From Coleophoma eucalyptorum (taxonomy: Eukaryota > Ascomycota > Leotiomycetes > Helotiales > Dermateaceae), in contig JALRME010000062.1 of NCBI GenBank assembly GCA_026120035.1, positions 50,334 through 114,333 on the forward strand: a DNA stretch of 64,000 nt. The letters run 5' to 3'. The notes under the pieces were generated by a model, which saw only the letters and a program-made list of their open reading frames with translations, had not been told where the DNA came from and searched no databases. A program made the position numbers and the translations under genes. Positions 22,376-34,702 of the stretch are shown here, piece by piece. Every line of letters begins with the position of its first letter. Within the stretch, counting starts at the first letter, position 1.

Positions 22376-22431
22376 CTTATGTTGTGGATAAATGGATGAT
22401 TCAATTCATTACACGAATACCCCAGTTTGAG

Positions 22432-22439
22432 TATATATA
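22432..22439 (+). promoter_or_regulatory. TATA box of the GH43 gene
   Basis: TATATATA lies 70 bases before the start codon, a suitable distance for a short leader. Confidence 0.55.
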
Positions 22440-22508
22440 GCTTGATAGCACATTACCAAAGAACATTTCTTTTAATTTCTCTTGACCCAAAATCATTCTG
22501 CGTGCAAA

Positions 22509-23474
22509 ATGTCAGATCAACCTTTAATCAAACATATTTATACAGCGGATCCGTCTGCGCATGTGTTCAATAACAAGATCTATATCTACCCCTCACACGA
22601 TGTTGAGACAGATATTCAGGACAACGATAATGGTGATCAGTATGCCATGAATGATTATCATGTCTTCTCGCTAGACAAAGTTGGCGGAGAAGTTGTTGAC
22701 CATGGAGTCGTTCTTGCACAAGCTGACGTTCCGTGGGTATCGAAACAACTTTGGGCACCTGATGCAGCCTTTAAGGATGGGAAATACTATCTCTACTTCC
22801 CAGCACGCGACAAAGAGGGGGTATTCCGAATCGGTGTTGCTGTTGGAGATTCTCCACAAGGACCCTTCAAGCCAGACCCAGAGCCCATCCCAGGCAGCTA
22901 TAGTATTGACCCTGCTTGCTTTGTGGACGATGACGGCCAGGCCTATCTGTATTTTGGTGGGATCTGGGGTGGACAATTGCAATGCTGGATAACAGGGAAA
23001 TATGACGCTAAAGCGTACTCAAACATGGAGGCCAGCGGTGACAGCCCAGCTCTGTTGCCTCGCGTTGCAGTACTGGAAGACGGCATGCGTACTATCAAAG
23101 GGGAAGTCAAAGAGCTTGCCATCCTAGATGTGGACGGAAAGCTGCTTCATTCAAGCGATCACGATCGTCGATTCTTTGAGGCTGCGTGGATGCATAAGAA
23201 AGATGGAACCTACTACTTCTCGTACTCAACTGGAGATACACATTACTTGTGCTATGCGACTGGCGAAAGTCCTCTCGGACCTTTCACGTATCGAGGCCGC
23301 ATCTTGGAGCCGGTATTGGGCTGGACCACACACCACTCAATCGTTGAGTTCCAGGACAGATGGTTCCTGTTTTACCATGACTGCTCGCTTTCTGGGGGCG
23401 TTAACCATCTAAGATCAGTCAAAATGCGGGAGATCTTCTACAATACTTTAGGGGAGATAAAGCTCTCTCCGTAG
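22509..23474 (+). CDS. Intracellular GH43 glycosidase (beta-xylosidase/alpha-arabinofuranosidase type)
   Basis: Intronless, 321 residues, a single five-bladed propeller. The three GH43 acidic residues are visible: D14 (IYTADPSAHVF), D134 (YSIDPACFVDDDG) and E224 (RFFEAAWMHKK). No signal peptide, so it should act on short arabino- or xylo-oligosaccharides taken into the cell. Start is the ATG at 22509 (MSDQPLIKHIYTADP), preceded by CAAA; upstream in-frame codons include no ATG. It sits alone between regulators 1 and 2, with sugar-responsive motifs in its promoter, suggesting control by hemicellulose sugars (inference). Which sugar it removes cannot be told from sequence alone. Confidence 0.93.
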   Translation: MSDQPLIKHIYTADPSAHVFNNKIYIYPSHDVETDIQDNDNGDQYAMNDYHVFSLDKVGGEVVDHGVVLAQADVPWVSKQLWAPDAAFKDGKYYLYFPARDKEGVFRIGVAVGDSPQGPFKPDPEPIPGSYSIDPACFVDDDGQAYLYFGGIWGGQLQCWITGKYDAKAYSNMEASGDSPALLPRVAVLEDGMRTIKGEVKELAILDVDGKLLHSSDHDRRFFEAAWMHKKDGTYYFSYSTGDTHYLCYATGESPLGPFTYRGRILEPVLGWTTHHSIVEFQDRWFLFYHDCSLSGGVNHLRSVKMREIFYNTLGEIKLSP

Positions 23475-24476
23475 TTTTTGTTGAGCGATTGCGTCTTAAT
23501 ATCCTCAAATCTTAAACCTTGTAAATATTTATAGCCTGCACTTAACTTTAGCTTAGTATCGTTGTAGTATTTCCCACCGTTCCATGTTTTTATCAGTTTC
23601 GTTGGTTATGGGTACTCGCTTAATCTCATCCTGTATAAGTCTCTAACCTTTAACTGGAATGCAGTTTCCCACCGGCAATCCTTTGAATGCAATAAAACTT
23701 AGGACAATAGAAAATAAAATTCTAAATACCAATAGATGCTTGATCATAGACATAGTCATCCTGCTGCTATTAGTTAATATTGGCGAAGTCGGAAGGGGCA
23801 CAGCTATGGGTTGCTACCCGTATAATCACAGAGGATACTAGTGTCCAGTACGACACAAAGGATTCCGCTTTCTACTCAATATATATCAACTGCTCAAATC
23901 GTCAATGGAAAAAGCCAACCTGGCTTAATACCAATGACCTTGGTCAGCGGTCCCAGAAACAACGCAAAAACGATATCTTATGGCATTGTATGAGAAACAT
24001 AAATTGGCGAGCAATTAAGTTGTTAGAATCTTTCTTGTTTATATTGTTAATGCGTCCACTGGGTCTCTCGAGCGATGAAAATAACTCGTTACAGTTGTAA
24101 CCAGTCATCTATCTACTCAACACCGGCTTATGGTTATTGCTCGCTTAAATGGTCGGTGAGGAAAGTCCGCTGCGCATTATGTCGTATATATCAACATACA
24201 GGTGCTCATACGCAATTTTCCATCGCGGAACGGTGCAACGCAGCAGATCTTGTAAGGTAACAGCTCCTTACCAAAGCAAGAATCCAAAGTGGGAGGAAAT
24301 TGGTCATGTGACCATTGTTATTACCCATGTTGCACAGACTTCGGCGGTAGCCTTCCTCTTGCTCTTCCTCTATCTCGGCTCCGAAAAGATCCTTGGAGCA
24401 CGATAACCACATCAGTTCGACCGATTGAGTCCAAATTCACTCCCAAACCCTTGCGATATTGCGTCACAGCAAAAAG
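23475..24476. other. AT-rich intergenic region before regulator 2
   Basis: No gene supported. It holds the GH43 3' flank and regulator 2 promoter. Short open frames overlap one another without recognisable content. Confidence 0.5.
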
Positions 24477-26590
24477 ATGCCCGCTTGCGATATCTGCCAC
24501 AGGCGTAAAGTCAAGTGCTGCGTGCAAGAAGGCAGCCAATGCTCGAACTGCAAGAATGGGGGACTTCAATGCACGTGAGCATCACTCCAATCTTCATCCT
24601 CTAATTATACGATTGGGGATAGCTAATATAACCTAGTTTCGTTCTTGCTGAATTGCACAGGCTGAAAAGGAGAAGGAAGAGATCCGCTGCATCAATAAAG
24701 TCTGACCATGGCTCAAACCAAGGGCTGAATTCCCCTTCTTCGCCCTCTCAAGATTCAAAAGATCCAGCATCAGCGCCCTCTCAAATAGAGACAATTCGCA
24801 CTGTGTCAGTCCCAAAGCAACCTGTAGCAAAGAACCAGAACTTTGTCCCAACAATGGATGATATTGTAGAAGAAGAATTGTCACGAACAGCATTAACCGA
24901 GTTCTATCAGCGAGGCATAAATGGCGAGTCGCCTTGGTTCATATACAAAGAGGACGGGTGGATACGTATAGCTTACATTGGTAATGCTACATCTAACCTC
25001 ACGCATCTTGTTCAAGGAGAGCTTAGCAATAGCACTCATGGTCCATCACTGCATTTCCCATTCCCGTCGATCAGGCCCACCATGCCATGGAAACCACAAA
25101 AAGACCAACCTATTGTACGGTGGTATTCGAGAGTTGCGGATGATGCTGGTGCTCTGCCAGCAAAAGAAGTCCGAGATGATCTTGTCAATGCCTTCTTCGA
25201 AAAGATCCATCCTGGGTTCCCGATTGTGGACGAAGCAGAGTTCAGGTCACAATACTCTAACCCAGACCACCCGCCTCCCTTATTACTCCTGCAATCAGTC
25301 TTACTCGCAGGTGCACATGTCTGTCAGCATCCAAAAGTTGCTGAATCTCGTGCGCTGGTAAAGATGGCACTTTTCAGGCGGGCAAAAGCCTTGTTCGAGA
25401 TGCACTTCGAAAATGATCGAATGAATCTAGTTCAGTGTGCACTTCTCTTTACCTGGCATTTCGAAGGAGCGGATGACGCCAGCGCAAATGTTTACTATTG
25501 GGCTGGAGTAGCCTGCAGAATAGCATACGGTCTAGGAATGCATCGCGACCTCTCTCAGAATTCTAAAACTCGAATGCCTGCCGGGGATTGCCGTATTTAC
25601 CGACGAATATGGTGGACTTTGGTTCAGGTCGATGTCCTTGCAAGCTTACACCATGGGAGACCACCGATGATCGACCCGGACGAATGTGACCAATCTCCTT
25701 TAATCCCCGAAGATTTTGTCGAATACTGCGGTTTGAAGAATCAGAACGTAAACATAGAGTACAATATTCAGAACTCTAAACTCTGCGATATCATCTTGCA
25801 AATCCTCAAATTGTCTTCCCCAGGAGCATTGCGGCGTTGTGCTCTGACGCCTGGGTCTTTGCAACTACAGCAAAGATTGCTGAATTCGCAATTAGCAGGA
25901 TGGTACATGTGTCTTGCACCTGATCTTCTCAACAATGTTGGAAATTGCGATAGATTCTGGTCTCTCCAAGTTCAAATGCACTACAATCTGGCCCTAATGC
26001 ATCTGCACCGAATACCGATAGAAAGCAACGAATCAAGACAATACCGGTCCACGACTTGCCATATTGCGGCTCAATCTATTACGAAAATATTTGATGAGAT
26101 AATTACAAGCGGCGCTGTTTCACAATGCTCCTTTACAGCATTGACAGCACTTCTTTCAGCTGCAATTCAGATCAGTTCTGAAGCTCGCGCTGCAGCCAGC
26201 GAAAATGACATTGTCCTTGCACTCGAGGCACAAACTCGCCTGGAGAATCTGCTTCCAGCAATCAAAGCTGTTTCGCAGTATTGGCCAAGCGCTGAGGCAA
26301 TTATTCATATATTCCACGATGTTCTTCTCAGGCTACAAGATCAGTGCAAATCAATACATGCAAAGCTTCAAGCAGACTCTCAACCGCGTAGTCCATCTGA
26401 AGGGATTGCGTATCCCGTAGATGCGTCTGCTGGAATTGGCTTTGCGAAAGCCGATGGGAGTGTAGGTGCAGGGGTTGGTTGGAGCAATTTCTTCGAGATG
26501 GGTGACTTGAATCCGTTTGCTGATATCGAAGCATTGGGCTTGGAGAGCTGGTTGACAATGCCTACTTGTGGAGATCGGTTTGCAGAGTAA
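24477..26590 (+). CDS. Zn2Cys6 fungal transcription factor (GH43 island, regulator 2)
   Basis: Exons 24477-24574 and 24661-26590 give 675 residues. The Zn2Cys6 cluster starts almost at the N-terminus: C4, C7, C14, C22, C25, C32 (MPACDICHRRKVKC), followed after the splice by the basic run LKRRRKR. The middle homology domain includes FFEKIHPGFPIVDEAEF, VYYWAGVACRIAYGLGMHRDL and IYRRIWWTLVQVDVLASLHHGRP. This layout is seen in many regulators of sugar-polymer and secondary metabolism. The first ATG at 24477 leaves only three residues before the cluster, so a slightly earlier start is possible. It faces away from the GH43 gene, 1 kb downstream; regulatory link is inferred. Confidence 0.88.
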
Positions 26591-27173
26591 CGTACAATAT
26601 ATTTGATGATCGAGCACGTCATAAGATGATCACATAATTTGGCATCAGTATCACGCTTATCCAACCTGGAAGGTGCAAGGAAGCACACTCAGGGAACTGC
26701 ATCCGAGGATCCCCAAACACACCATCTGAACAAAGTCAAGTACGATGCCATGTGTTAACTGGTTCATCAGTAGTTCCAGTGGTAACGATATCTCAAAATT
26801 TCCCTAGGCCAAGAATATTTGCCTTCAGAAAGATTTGACGAGATCCTGACTACTCAGGAAAACAGGTCCGTGTTTCTTTCACGGGAGCAAATCCCAGTAT
26901 ATTCTGCGACAAAGACACCATTCTAGAATTTATCTGATCATCTGAACGGAAATTAAAGGTAGTGAAAATTCTTAATTATGTTTGGGGTTGTAATTATTGT
27001 ATTGAAAACTTTGCCCGAAGGACAACTTGTTGGGCCATTGCTGCCTATTGGTAGTGATATATGTATGTTGGCCGTATAAGAATCAGAGGAAACAGGCCAT
27101 GTTGAAACCTCCATCTAATTTTGGTTGTGAGATCCTTTCCGGATCGCTTTCGAGTAGCTCGGTATCAAAATTT
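26591..27173. other. Convergent intergenic region
   Basis: 3' ends of regulators 2 (+) and 3 (-) face each other. No gene seen. Confidence 0.5.
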
Positions 27174-29494
27174 TTAGAACTCAGCTAGACCATGTCCATT
27201 TTCATCCCATTCCTCCACAATGCGTCGATTGCCCAACATATCCTCCACGCCCTGAATATTTTCGTAAGTATAATTGAAGTTTCCCCCTCCAGCCCAATCC
27301 TGTCCCATTCCAGATATAGTATTCGAAGGTGTCCAGTTCTCCGCAGCCGTAAAGTCAGCCCAAGAAAGTTCCGCTTGTTCAACATTAGAGACGTTGTTAA
27401 AGGTAAGATTGTTGTACATATTGATGGACATAATCGCAGGAGATTCCTCTGCGCTATATGCATTACTTGATCCTGGATCTGGGGATTGATAGCTGTTATT
27501 ATTGGCTTCGTTACTGCTGTCGTACTCTTCCTTTGGTACCACCTTGGAAACTGTAGAGCCGTTGCTGTTGGCTTGATTCGGCTCTTTCGCAAATACAGCA
27601 CTAGTATCCAACATACCAACAGTAAACTTCATAAACTCTGCGGACTTGCTACTAACTCGCAATGTCCATCTGTACTCGGCGAGCTGAGAGCGGTAGTACT
27701 CACACTCTTGGGCATTATCACTCGTGGCCCATAGGATGCTGCCAAAAGTTGCAACGATAGCAAGATTCACCTTAGAAGCAAAATACCAGAAGCTCTGTAA
27801 ATGCGCAGCTTCCAGTCTTCTCACGAATTCGATTGCCGAGACAAATCGCATCTTTGCCGCTGCACGAGTGATTTGGCGCAAGCTGTCGTCTTTGGCTGTA
27901 TCAAAGCGTATAATCGCTCTGTGGAGTGTCATTTCAGCAGCAAAATACGCTAGATGTAAGGAGCCTGTCATTATTAGCTGCTGTTAAAAAAAGGGGGAAA
28001 AATTGGCTATACCTGTGGAAGAAAGCTTCCGCGCTTTCGTTTCACCCATTGCGAGACATTGAGGCAAAGATGCATACCAGTCCCTCAATCTTAGCTGTAG
28101 TGGTTTTGCTCGCTCTAGCGTTGACATCAGTGCATTATGATCCTGGTTGTCAAGATCCGTGGTGTACTTGAGCGTATAGAAAGTATTCATCACATCCGCC
28201 AGTATATCTGTCAAAGTTATCATGTGCATAAATTGCTGACGTCCTTTTTCGACCTCGGAACTGCCTTCCTCATCGTTATCATCGTTTGAAGTTTCTGGAA
28301 AGTCTTCTAGCTCGACTGGTTTTACCACCCAATTGTCTCTCCAGATGTGCGAAGATCGTCCATGGACTAGAGCTCCCCATTTGTCCTGCATGAATAAAGC
28401 CCAGCCAAGCCTTTTCCGAAGCCCTCTTTCCCACTCTGGGATCTTCCATTTTGAACAGTCCAAATGCAGTCCGAGGTTTTGGCCAACGGCAACCAACTGG
28501 CCTGTCAGTGCCCATGAGTCTCCATCAGGGCATTGTAATAGAAGTAAACCTCCCTGCACAGTCGAGAGCTTGGGACGATTGAGGACATCACTCATCATCT
28601 TCGGAACCAGCTTTTCAAGGTTTCGAACATCTGGTTTTGGTAAGCTTACAAGTTCAGGGCTGTATGACCACCAGTTCAGTGCTAAGATATAAACTGCCGC
28701 AAGAACAGGAGGTGTGAATTCTCGGTAGGTGCGAGCATACTTCTCCAAAAAGACTTTCTTATGCATGATTGGAAAGCTTGGATGAATGATTCGAAAGTAA
28801 AGGTCGACCAGGGCCTTCCCATGCGGGTGGACAATGTTTTCCACAGCATCGAGATTTGCAAGTTCCTCATCAATTTCTGCTTGGGTCTCCGCCTTCATGA
28901 GAAAATGAGTCTTCTGGCTGACACGCCGAAGGGTCCCCGGAGTGCTGACAGATTCCCCTTTGCCATCGAATGGTGAAAGATTGATAAGTCGGGTATCATA
29001 CTCGGTAGTAGACCCAAGATATTGACCGTGTTGTCGATTCTGGAGTCCAAGCGTTCCCTTCAAGAGCGATCCTTGTAGGCCAGTGTAGTCGGTCAAGGGC
29101 TGTTTTGGACGAGAATCTAAGCGCGATTAGACCCTTTTCCTCCTAAAAGGCAAGATACTTACTTCTTTCAGTGCCCGGGGAGCTGCAAACATGAATTGGA
29201 TTAGTGTTGAGCGTGAAATATCCTTATCAGCTGGTCCATGTCGACATACCGAGGTTTGGAGACATCAGGACTGCTTCCATCAGTATCCAGTTTCCGTCGT
29301 TTTCTCCTTTGCGGATTCTCGACAAAAGTGCATTCTTCTGCACGCGACTGGCACATTATACAAATCGTAGTATCTGGTAACATGATACATCGACTCTTTC
29401 GTCTTCGACAAGCATCACATGGTCTATCTCTACGAGCGTACACATTCGAGGTGGTGCCATTCTGTGGTGCGGCAACGACAGGAGGTTCTGCCAT
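27174..29494 (-). CDS. Zn2Cys6 fungal transcription factor (GH43 island, regulator 3), Dal81/TamA-like layout
   Basis: Exons 29494-29250, 29182-29163, 29116-28013 and 27964-27174 give 719 residues; the second exon is only 20 nt. Cluster: C26, C29, C36, C45, C48, C55 (RPCDACRRRKSRC) followed by FVENPQRRKRRK. The segment SLLKGTLGLQNRQHGQYLGS and the following TEYDTRLINLSPFD recall the Dal81/TamA group of nitrogen and amide regulators, from memory and not by search. The middle domain has IHPSFPIMHKKVF and LRKRLGWALFMQDKWGALVHGR. The C-terminus is Asn/Ser-rich and acidic. The true ATG is taken at 29494, since the codon further upstream is GTG. It has the same length and layout as the regulator at 57.9-60.2 kb. 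Confidence 0.88.
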
Positions 29495-30570
29495 TAATCT
29501 CACAAGAAATAGGAACTATCGTCTTCTCTACGGTGTGCGTTTAAAATTGAGAAGCGCAATGATGATAAAGGATGTCATATACACTACTTCTTGTTCGCGA
29601 TGTCGTCCGAGTCGTGACGATCAAATTCACGTGACAAACCAACACGCGATAATACCCGCCTTTGGCACTAAACATGTCAAGCGCAAAAGGCCTTATCGTC
29701 AAGTTCTCAGAATAGTATATCTTCATTTCTTTCTGCCTTTGTAGGGTGTTTTGTCCGTTGAAAGAAATAATCTGCTTTGGTGGACTTTGTCAAGTATTCG
29801 TGGCTACTTTAGCCTCTGTTTTTCAAGATCTCTGATCTCGAACACTAGTATCTTCATTCTTTGGAGCATAGGGGAGACCGAAGGTGGCCTCCCCCTCAGT
29901 AACACTGACTTCCAAGACATGAATCCGAGCCAGACGAGACACTTCTTGGGTTGAATAAAAAATACTGTGCGTAAAGTATGTCTTCAGGAGGGGAGCTCTT
30001 TATCAACAAGCCTCCGGCCCCGATGTGATTTTCGGCATGGCCGCGGCCACATTTGGACAGTGAGGCCGCGGCTTTGGTACGCAAAGTTTATTCACTTGTT
30101 TGGCCACTTAAGACTATTTGTCCAATCGCTGTAAGATATCACGCCAGGACAGTCTTATCGTCGTCGCTTGGTGGATACATTGGATTGCACCTTGTTGTGC
30201 ATAAGACTTGTGCATAATTATGCAACTGTATGATTTTCTGAATGGCCTCAATACGCTTCGACAGCAACTTACTTATTTTGAAGAATCTCCCTTATTTTAC
30301 TTGCTTTTCTGTATACACACATACATACATACATGCATCTGAAATAGCGCCTAGTGAAGGCAACCTTCAGTTCAATTTCGCCTCACAATTGAGTTCCCAC
30401 ATTCCAGCACACCTTTATTATCATCTCCTCGGATATTCAGTCCTATTAATAATCTAGAGGGTTGGTAGGGTCGAGAATCTTTAATTGAATATTGTTGAAT
30501 CTTGTTGAGGCAATAGGAAAGAGATTTCAGAGCCTGCGTTCGTTGGTGGTTATGTTATCATTTGTAAAAT
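29495..30570. other. Intergenic; promoter of regulator 3 and 3' flank of the membrane-protein gene
   Basis: No gene supported. A CACGTG palindrome lies at 29629-29634. A GC-rich inverted-looking stretch with ggccgcggccac lies near 30040-30070. Confidence 0.45.
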
Positions 30571-32377
30571 TCATGATACGTGAGGTAAGTAACGCGCCCA
30601 ATTAACTGTGAGGAACGCTCCCTCAGGTAAAAGCCTCAAACTAATCAGCGACTCAATAAGGAAGTAACCTCTAGCCAAGAAATATGCCAAAACAACAGCT
30701 AAGAAGAACGGTGCAGCAACAATGTCAAGGTCTCCATTGCGAAAAGGAAATAACCATCTCTGCTTCGAGCTGACTGCCTTCCACCACAGAATCCATAAGA
30801 ACCCCCATATTGGTACCGCGGTTAGCATGATCGCTGATACTCTCCATAATCCAGCCTCAATCGAAGTTGGAAAGGATGAGGACGCCCATGCAGATAGATG
30901 ACCTCCACCGTAAAGTAAATTGAACAAAAAGTGAACTCCTTTGTCGAGAGACATCTCATGGCCTGTATTCGTGCTCCAGCTGCCCCAGACCTCCTTGATA
31001 GTAAAGTTCTCTGAAGATTCCCGGAGGAAGTCCCAGCTTTGTGCGTTGATGGAATCATCGGAGAAACCTCCATAGTTCTTCAGTTGTTTTATGCCGCGAA
31101 GAGCTGCTGGAGCCAAAGTCTTCAGAACAATTTCTTCTCTATCGTCCAACACAGCCCCTGAGCGATTTCTTTGTTTGACTGGCTTCCTAGGAATGAGCTG
31201 TAATGTTTCTGGGCGTGGTTGGTGGCGGTTAACAATTACAGTGAGCGCCTCTTTAAGTGGAGGATTCGGTGGCGGATCATGATCTAACAGATTGTTGGAT
31301 GCACGAACAACACGATCCTTCCAATATTCAGCTCTAGCAATTTCATAATCAGAATAAGCCCGGCCATTCCTTTCCACGACGATCTTGTAGAAGTTGAAAA
31401 GAGCTCCCATATCTTTGGCATCCGCACTGTCCAACAGTATTGATCGGTGAACGTCGTAAGGCTTTTTCAGCCAGGTCAAATAGATTACGATAGTGCATCC
31501 GACATGTATCACGGTGTGCACTTCAAGTGGTGTAATTGGTAGGTTTGCTGCGAGTCTCCCTATGACCTGCAGTGCAAACCAGGTGATTTGTGATAGAACA
31601 AGCACTTTGGCAATAATATCAGCTTGGCTTCGGTCTTCAATGTCTTCCGGAGTTATGGCAGGGATCAGTTGTAGTTTGGCTAGCTGTAAGACCCCTTCAA
31701 CTGTGACAAGACGTCGTATGGTAACTTTGATGTTGCTATCATCAAAATAATCGTTTTCGATAGCAAAACCTCCCATGACCGCAAAGAAGGCCTGCTCGAG
31801 ACTCCAGGAGCTAAGTCTTTTGTTATTGGCTTTTCTAATCGAAACTCGCGGCATGTTCTCTTTAAGTATACTCCAACTCGACCGAGACGTTCTGAGACGA
31901 TTCAATGATACATCTTCAGATTCAGGCGCAAACCCCGACGTGGGCAATAATGCTTCTTCAGTTTCTTGTTCATCGGCACGATGGTGAGCGACTTCCGAAG
32001 ATTTAGTTGATTGAACTATATTTGAGCTTTCATACTGCGAAAACATGTCAGCTAAGCACAGAAACTCCCTGCTCGATTATACATACCCTGGTATGAGTTT
32101 CCGATGAATCCTGAATGAGAGAATTAATTCTTGGCTGTAGCCATTGGGCGGATCTTAGCTGCCTCCAAGCTGTGGAAATAATAACCTCGGGGAACACAAT
32201 AGCAACAACCATCATCCCGAGGCGGGACAATAGAGAGCGCTTGAAGCTTGGAACTTGTAAGATATTCGGATGTACCGCAGTCCACACACACAGTGCTAGA
32301 GTGGAGAGACAGGTCCAGAGAATATCAAAGGTACCGCGGGTCTGTGGTCCATCTGACCAGCCTTGTTTATCAGCCAT
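30571..32377 (-). CDS. Fungal integral membrane protein of unknown function
   Basis: Exons 32377-32087 and 32034-30571 give 584 residues. The N-terminus WSDGPQTRGTFDILWTCLST followed by LCVWTAVHPNI is typical of a large family of uncharacterised fungal membrane proteins. Hydrophobic segments appear near residues 15-35 and 50-70, again around residues 245-300 (LVLSQITWFALQVIG, VHTVIHVGCTIVIYLTWL), and three or four times in the last 150 residues (LWRVSAIMLTAVPIWGFLWILW, VAAPFFLAVVLAYFLARGYF). A conserved FAVMGGFAIEN motif precedes a soluble stretch. The 52-nt intron has the AGCTGAC branch sequence. No function is known for the family. Divergent from the UPF0658-like gene. Confidence 0.86.
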
Positions 32378-32870
32378 GTTTGTTGGTGTACGAACGAGTG
32401 CCAACGATAGTTACTCTCCATTTGCATTACAGTCTTGAAATGTCCTCCTCGAGAGAAATTTTGTGGACTGCGCAGCCTTATGATTTACGAGTTGCTGGTA
32501 GCATGCCTCCGCGTAATTATAGATCCTGTGCGGCTGAAATGCAAGAAAGAGGGGTGTGCTACATAGGTGTTGGGGGCCAAGCTGACAGCGCTTATTTTGC
32601 CCAGACCTCAATTTCCAACCCTTGAAATAAGCCTCCTTAGACTTTGTCACCTTGCAAGAGAAATAATTATCGCGGAACTTTGATCGAACTCCTCCTAAAA
32701 CATGTGGTGAAGGGCTCCTCGGTACACGCGTCAAACAACCAAGCGAGCAAGTAAGAAAAGCATCACCAGGTCCATTGCGCGCAATGGGTTACTAATCCTT
32801 GGATCATAGAACATATTGCAGCCTGGCTGGTTTGATTATTCGCCTGTACCAGTTACATCTTGAGATCAGG
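32378..32870. promoter_or_regulatory. Divergent promoter between two membrane-protein genes
   Basis: 493 bases between start codons. A tiny upstream frame (ATG GGT TAC TAA, at about 32784) precedes the plus-strand gene and might sit in its leader. Confidence 0.45.
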
Positions 32871-34031
32871 ATGTTTTACCGTCCAACTTCATTCTGGACA
32901 TGGGCTTTGGTTGTGCTCACGGTTGTGGAAACTGTCATAGTCTTAACTATTGAAGGGTAGGTAAAAGTATTTCAAAACCTCCTGTGTCAACCGTCTCTGA
33001 CAGATCCATTTCCAGGGTAATGTTCACAATCTTTCGTGATAGCGAAAGTCCTGGCAAACCAGCTATACCGATCACCAGGATAGTGCCGATGTTCCTAAGT
33101 TTATTTATTCTTGGCCTTCTCTACCAACAATTATTGGCTTACGACACCTTGGCCCATAAAAACACCATCCAACTCATAGGTCTTTGTATTTATGCAGCTT
33201 GCTTTTGCATTTATACAAGCTTGCAAGCTGTGCAGTTCCAAACTGCCATTCTTGCCCTTGAATCAGAGGGATATCTGCTTCACGACAATATCTGGGAGAA
33301 AATATACCCCCTCGTAATATCAAATGCTACAATAACTGGCCTTTATTTCCTAGTACTTGTATATATCAGCTTTAAACTGTATGCTGAGTTCCAATGGACA
33401 ATATACCGCCAGCTAAATGCCAACTTGGATATGCAGAAAAGATATTTTCTTTTTCAGGTAAATTTGGGTTTAATTAATTATCTTATCCTTACATGGCATG
33501 AATAGCACTGACAGACTGCTCAGATCTACATGACTCTTCTTAAATTCGATTTCTTCTTCTTCGTTGGCTTTCTACTACAATTTATTGTGATATTAACTGG
33601 CCTTGCCGGTATCGAGAAGTGGATGACGATCGTAGCTCTCCCGTACACAATAATCGTCTTGATGGCCTCCGCCTGGTTCATGAGGAGGGAGAATAGGTTA
33701 TTCACTTCCATCCTCCTTGTCTGTCAACCCATTACCCTATCTTGGCACCTATTCTGACTTAAGCCCCTAGGGTCTTCAAATTTCATTACTTGCTTTTTTT
33801 ATATTCAACTGTACACGTCTGTTCCAGCCCAGCCAAATGGTGAATTACCTACCTGCAAGAGAAACCTTGACCTATTTTGGGGTAACCACTATCGTCCTCA
33901 GTGCTGTAACTATTGCAGTTGGAACCAGGTGCATGATAAACTTCAATAGAGGCCTCAGGCCACATGTAACTAGCAATAGGCTCGCAGAGGAACTGCTAGG
34001 GGATCATGAAATGGAGTTGTCCGAGGTTTAG
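32871..34031 (+). CDS. UPF0658-like Golgi membrane protein
   Basis: Exons 32871-32956, 33016-33457, 33524-33718 and 33771-34031 give 327 residues with about seven hydrophobic segments. Motifs recalled from the UPF0658 family of yeast Golgi proteins are present: KNTIQLIGLCIYAACF after the second segment, QMQ-like 'LDMQKRYFLFQIYMTLLKFDFFFF' around the second junction, FFIFNCTRLFQPS, and the ending RETLTYFGV...INFNRGLRPHV. The third intron (33719-33770) starts with the unusual donor GTCTGT but is the only solution that joins the conserved frames. Function is unknown beyond Golgi membrane location reported for the family. Confidence 0.82.
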
Positions 34032-34702
34032 ATCATAGTAGACATTTAAAACAATACTCACCTGAACCAGTAAGATCTATTGGCCAGCTTAATTGCAACA
34101 ACTTTCAAGCCTCTACCCCCCGAATATTGTCGTTATTCATAACTTGTACATAGCTAGAGCTGGGAGCCTCTGGCTTTTTCAATAAATACTTGAGGAGAAA
34201 TCTGAACTTTATATGTACCACAAATGGATTCTGCAAGGATAGCTTTTATTTCTGCACCTACATCGGCACTAACAAAGGTAGATTCAACATTCTAGATCAG
34301 ATCTTGGAGCCAAGCTCCCCATATTATAACGGCGATCGATCAAGAACGCACTACCCAGGCAATGCAGATGCAAGAGAAGCATACACTTTCTTAGATCTTC
34401 TTACCAAATGGCCTCGTTTGCTTTCTTTTGGGGCTGCTGTCAGGGATATCAGAATGATACGTTAATATTAAATACTTGCTACACTGACGGGCTGTCCAAT
34501 GTCATATAGTCATATAGTTGGTGCAGATCAAGAGAACTATCTACATATAGAAGACAATCAACTTTAGGAGCATATTGTCTTGGATGTGAGCATGGATAGT
34601 TGAATCTCACCCTGGGAAAAGGCTACAAAGGTTCTTTCTGTATCCTCGAATGATAGAGAGTACTAAGCCATACTAGCCAGAAATCCAATTGCTTACAGTG
34701 TG

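Larger units (their letters stand above)
21436..22508. promoter_or_regulatory. Divergent promoter between regulator 1 and the GH43 gene
   Basis: AT-rich 1.07 kb between two start codons. It contains two GATCACGTG palindromic E-box-like sites (21647-21655 and 21809-21817) and, near the GH43 side, AraR-, CreA- and XlnR-like motifs and a TATA box, listed separately. A small open frame at 21961-22158 has no recognisable content. Confidence 0.55.
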
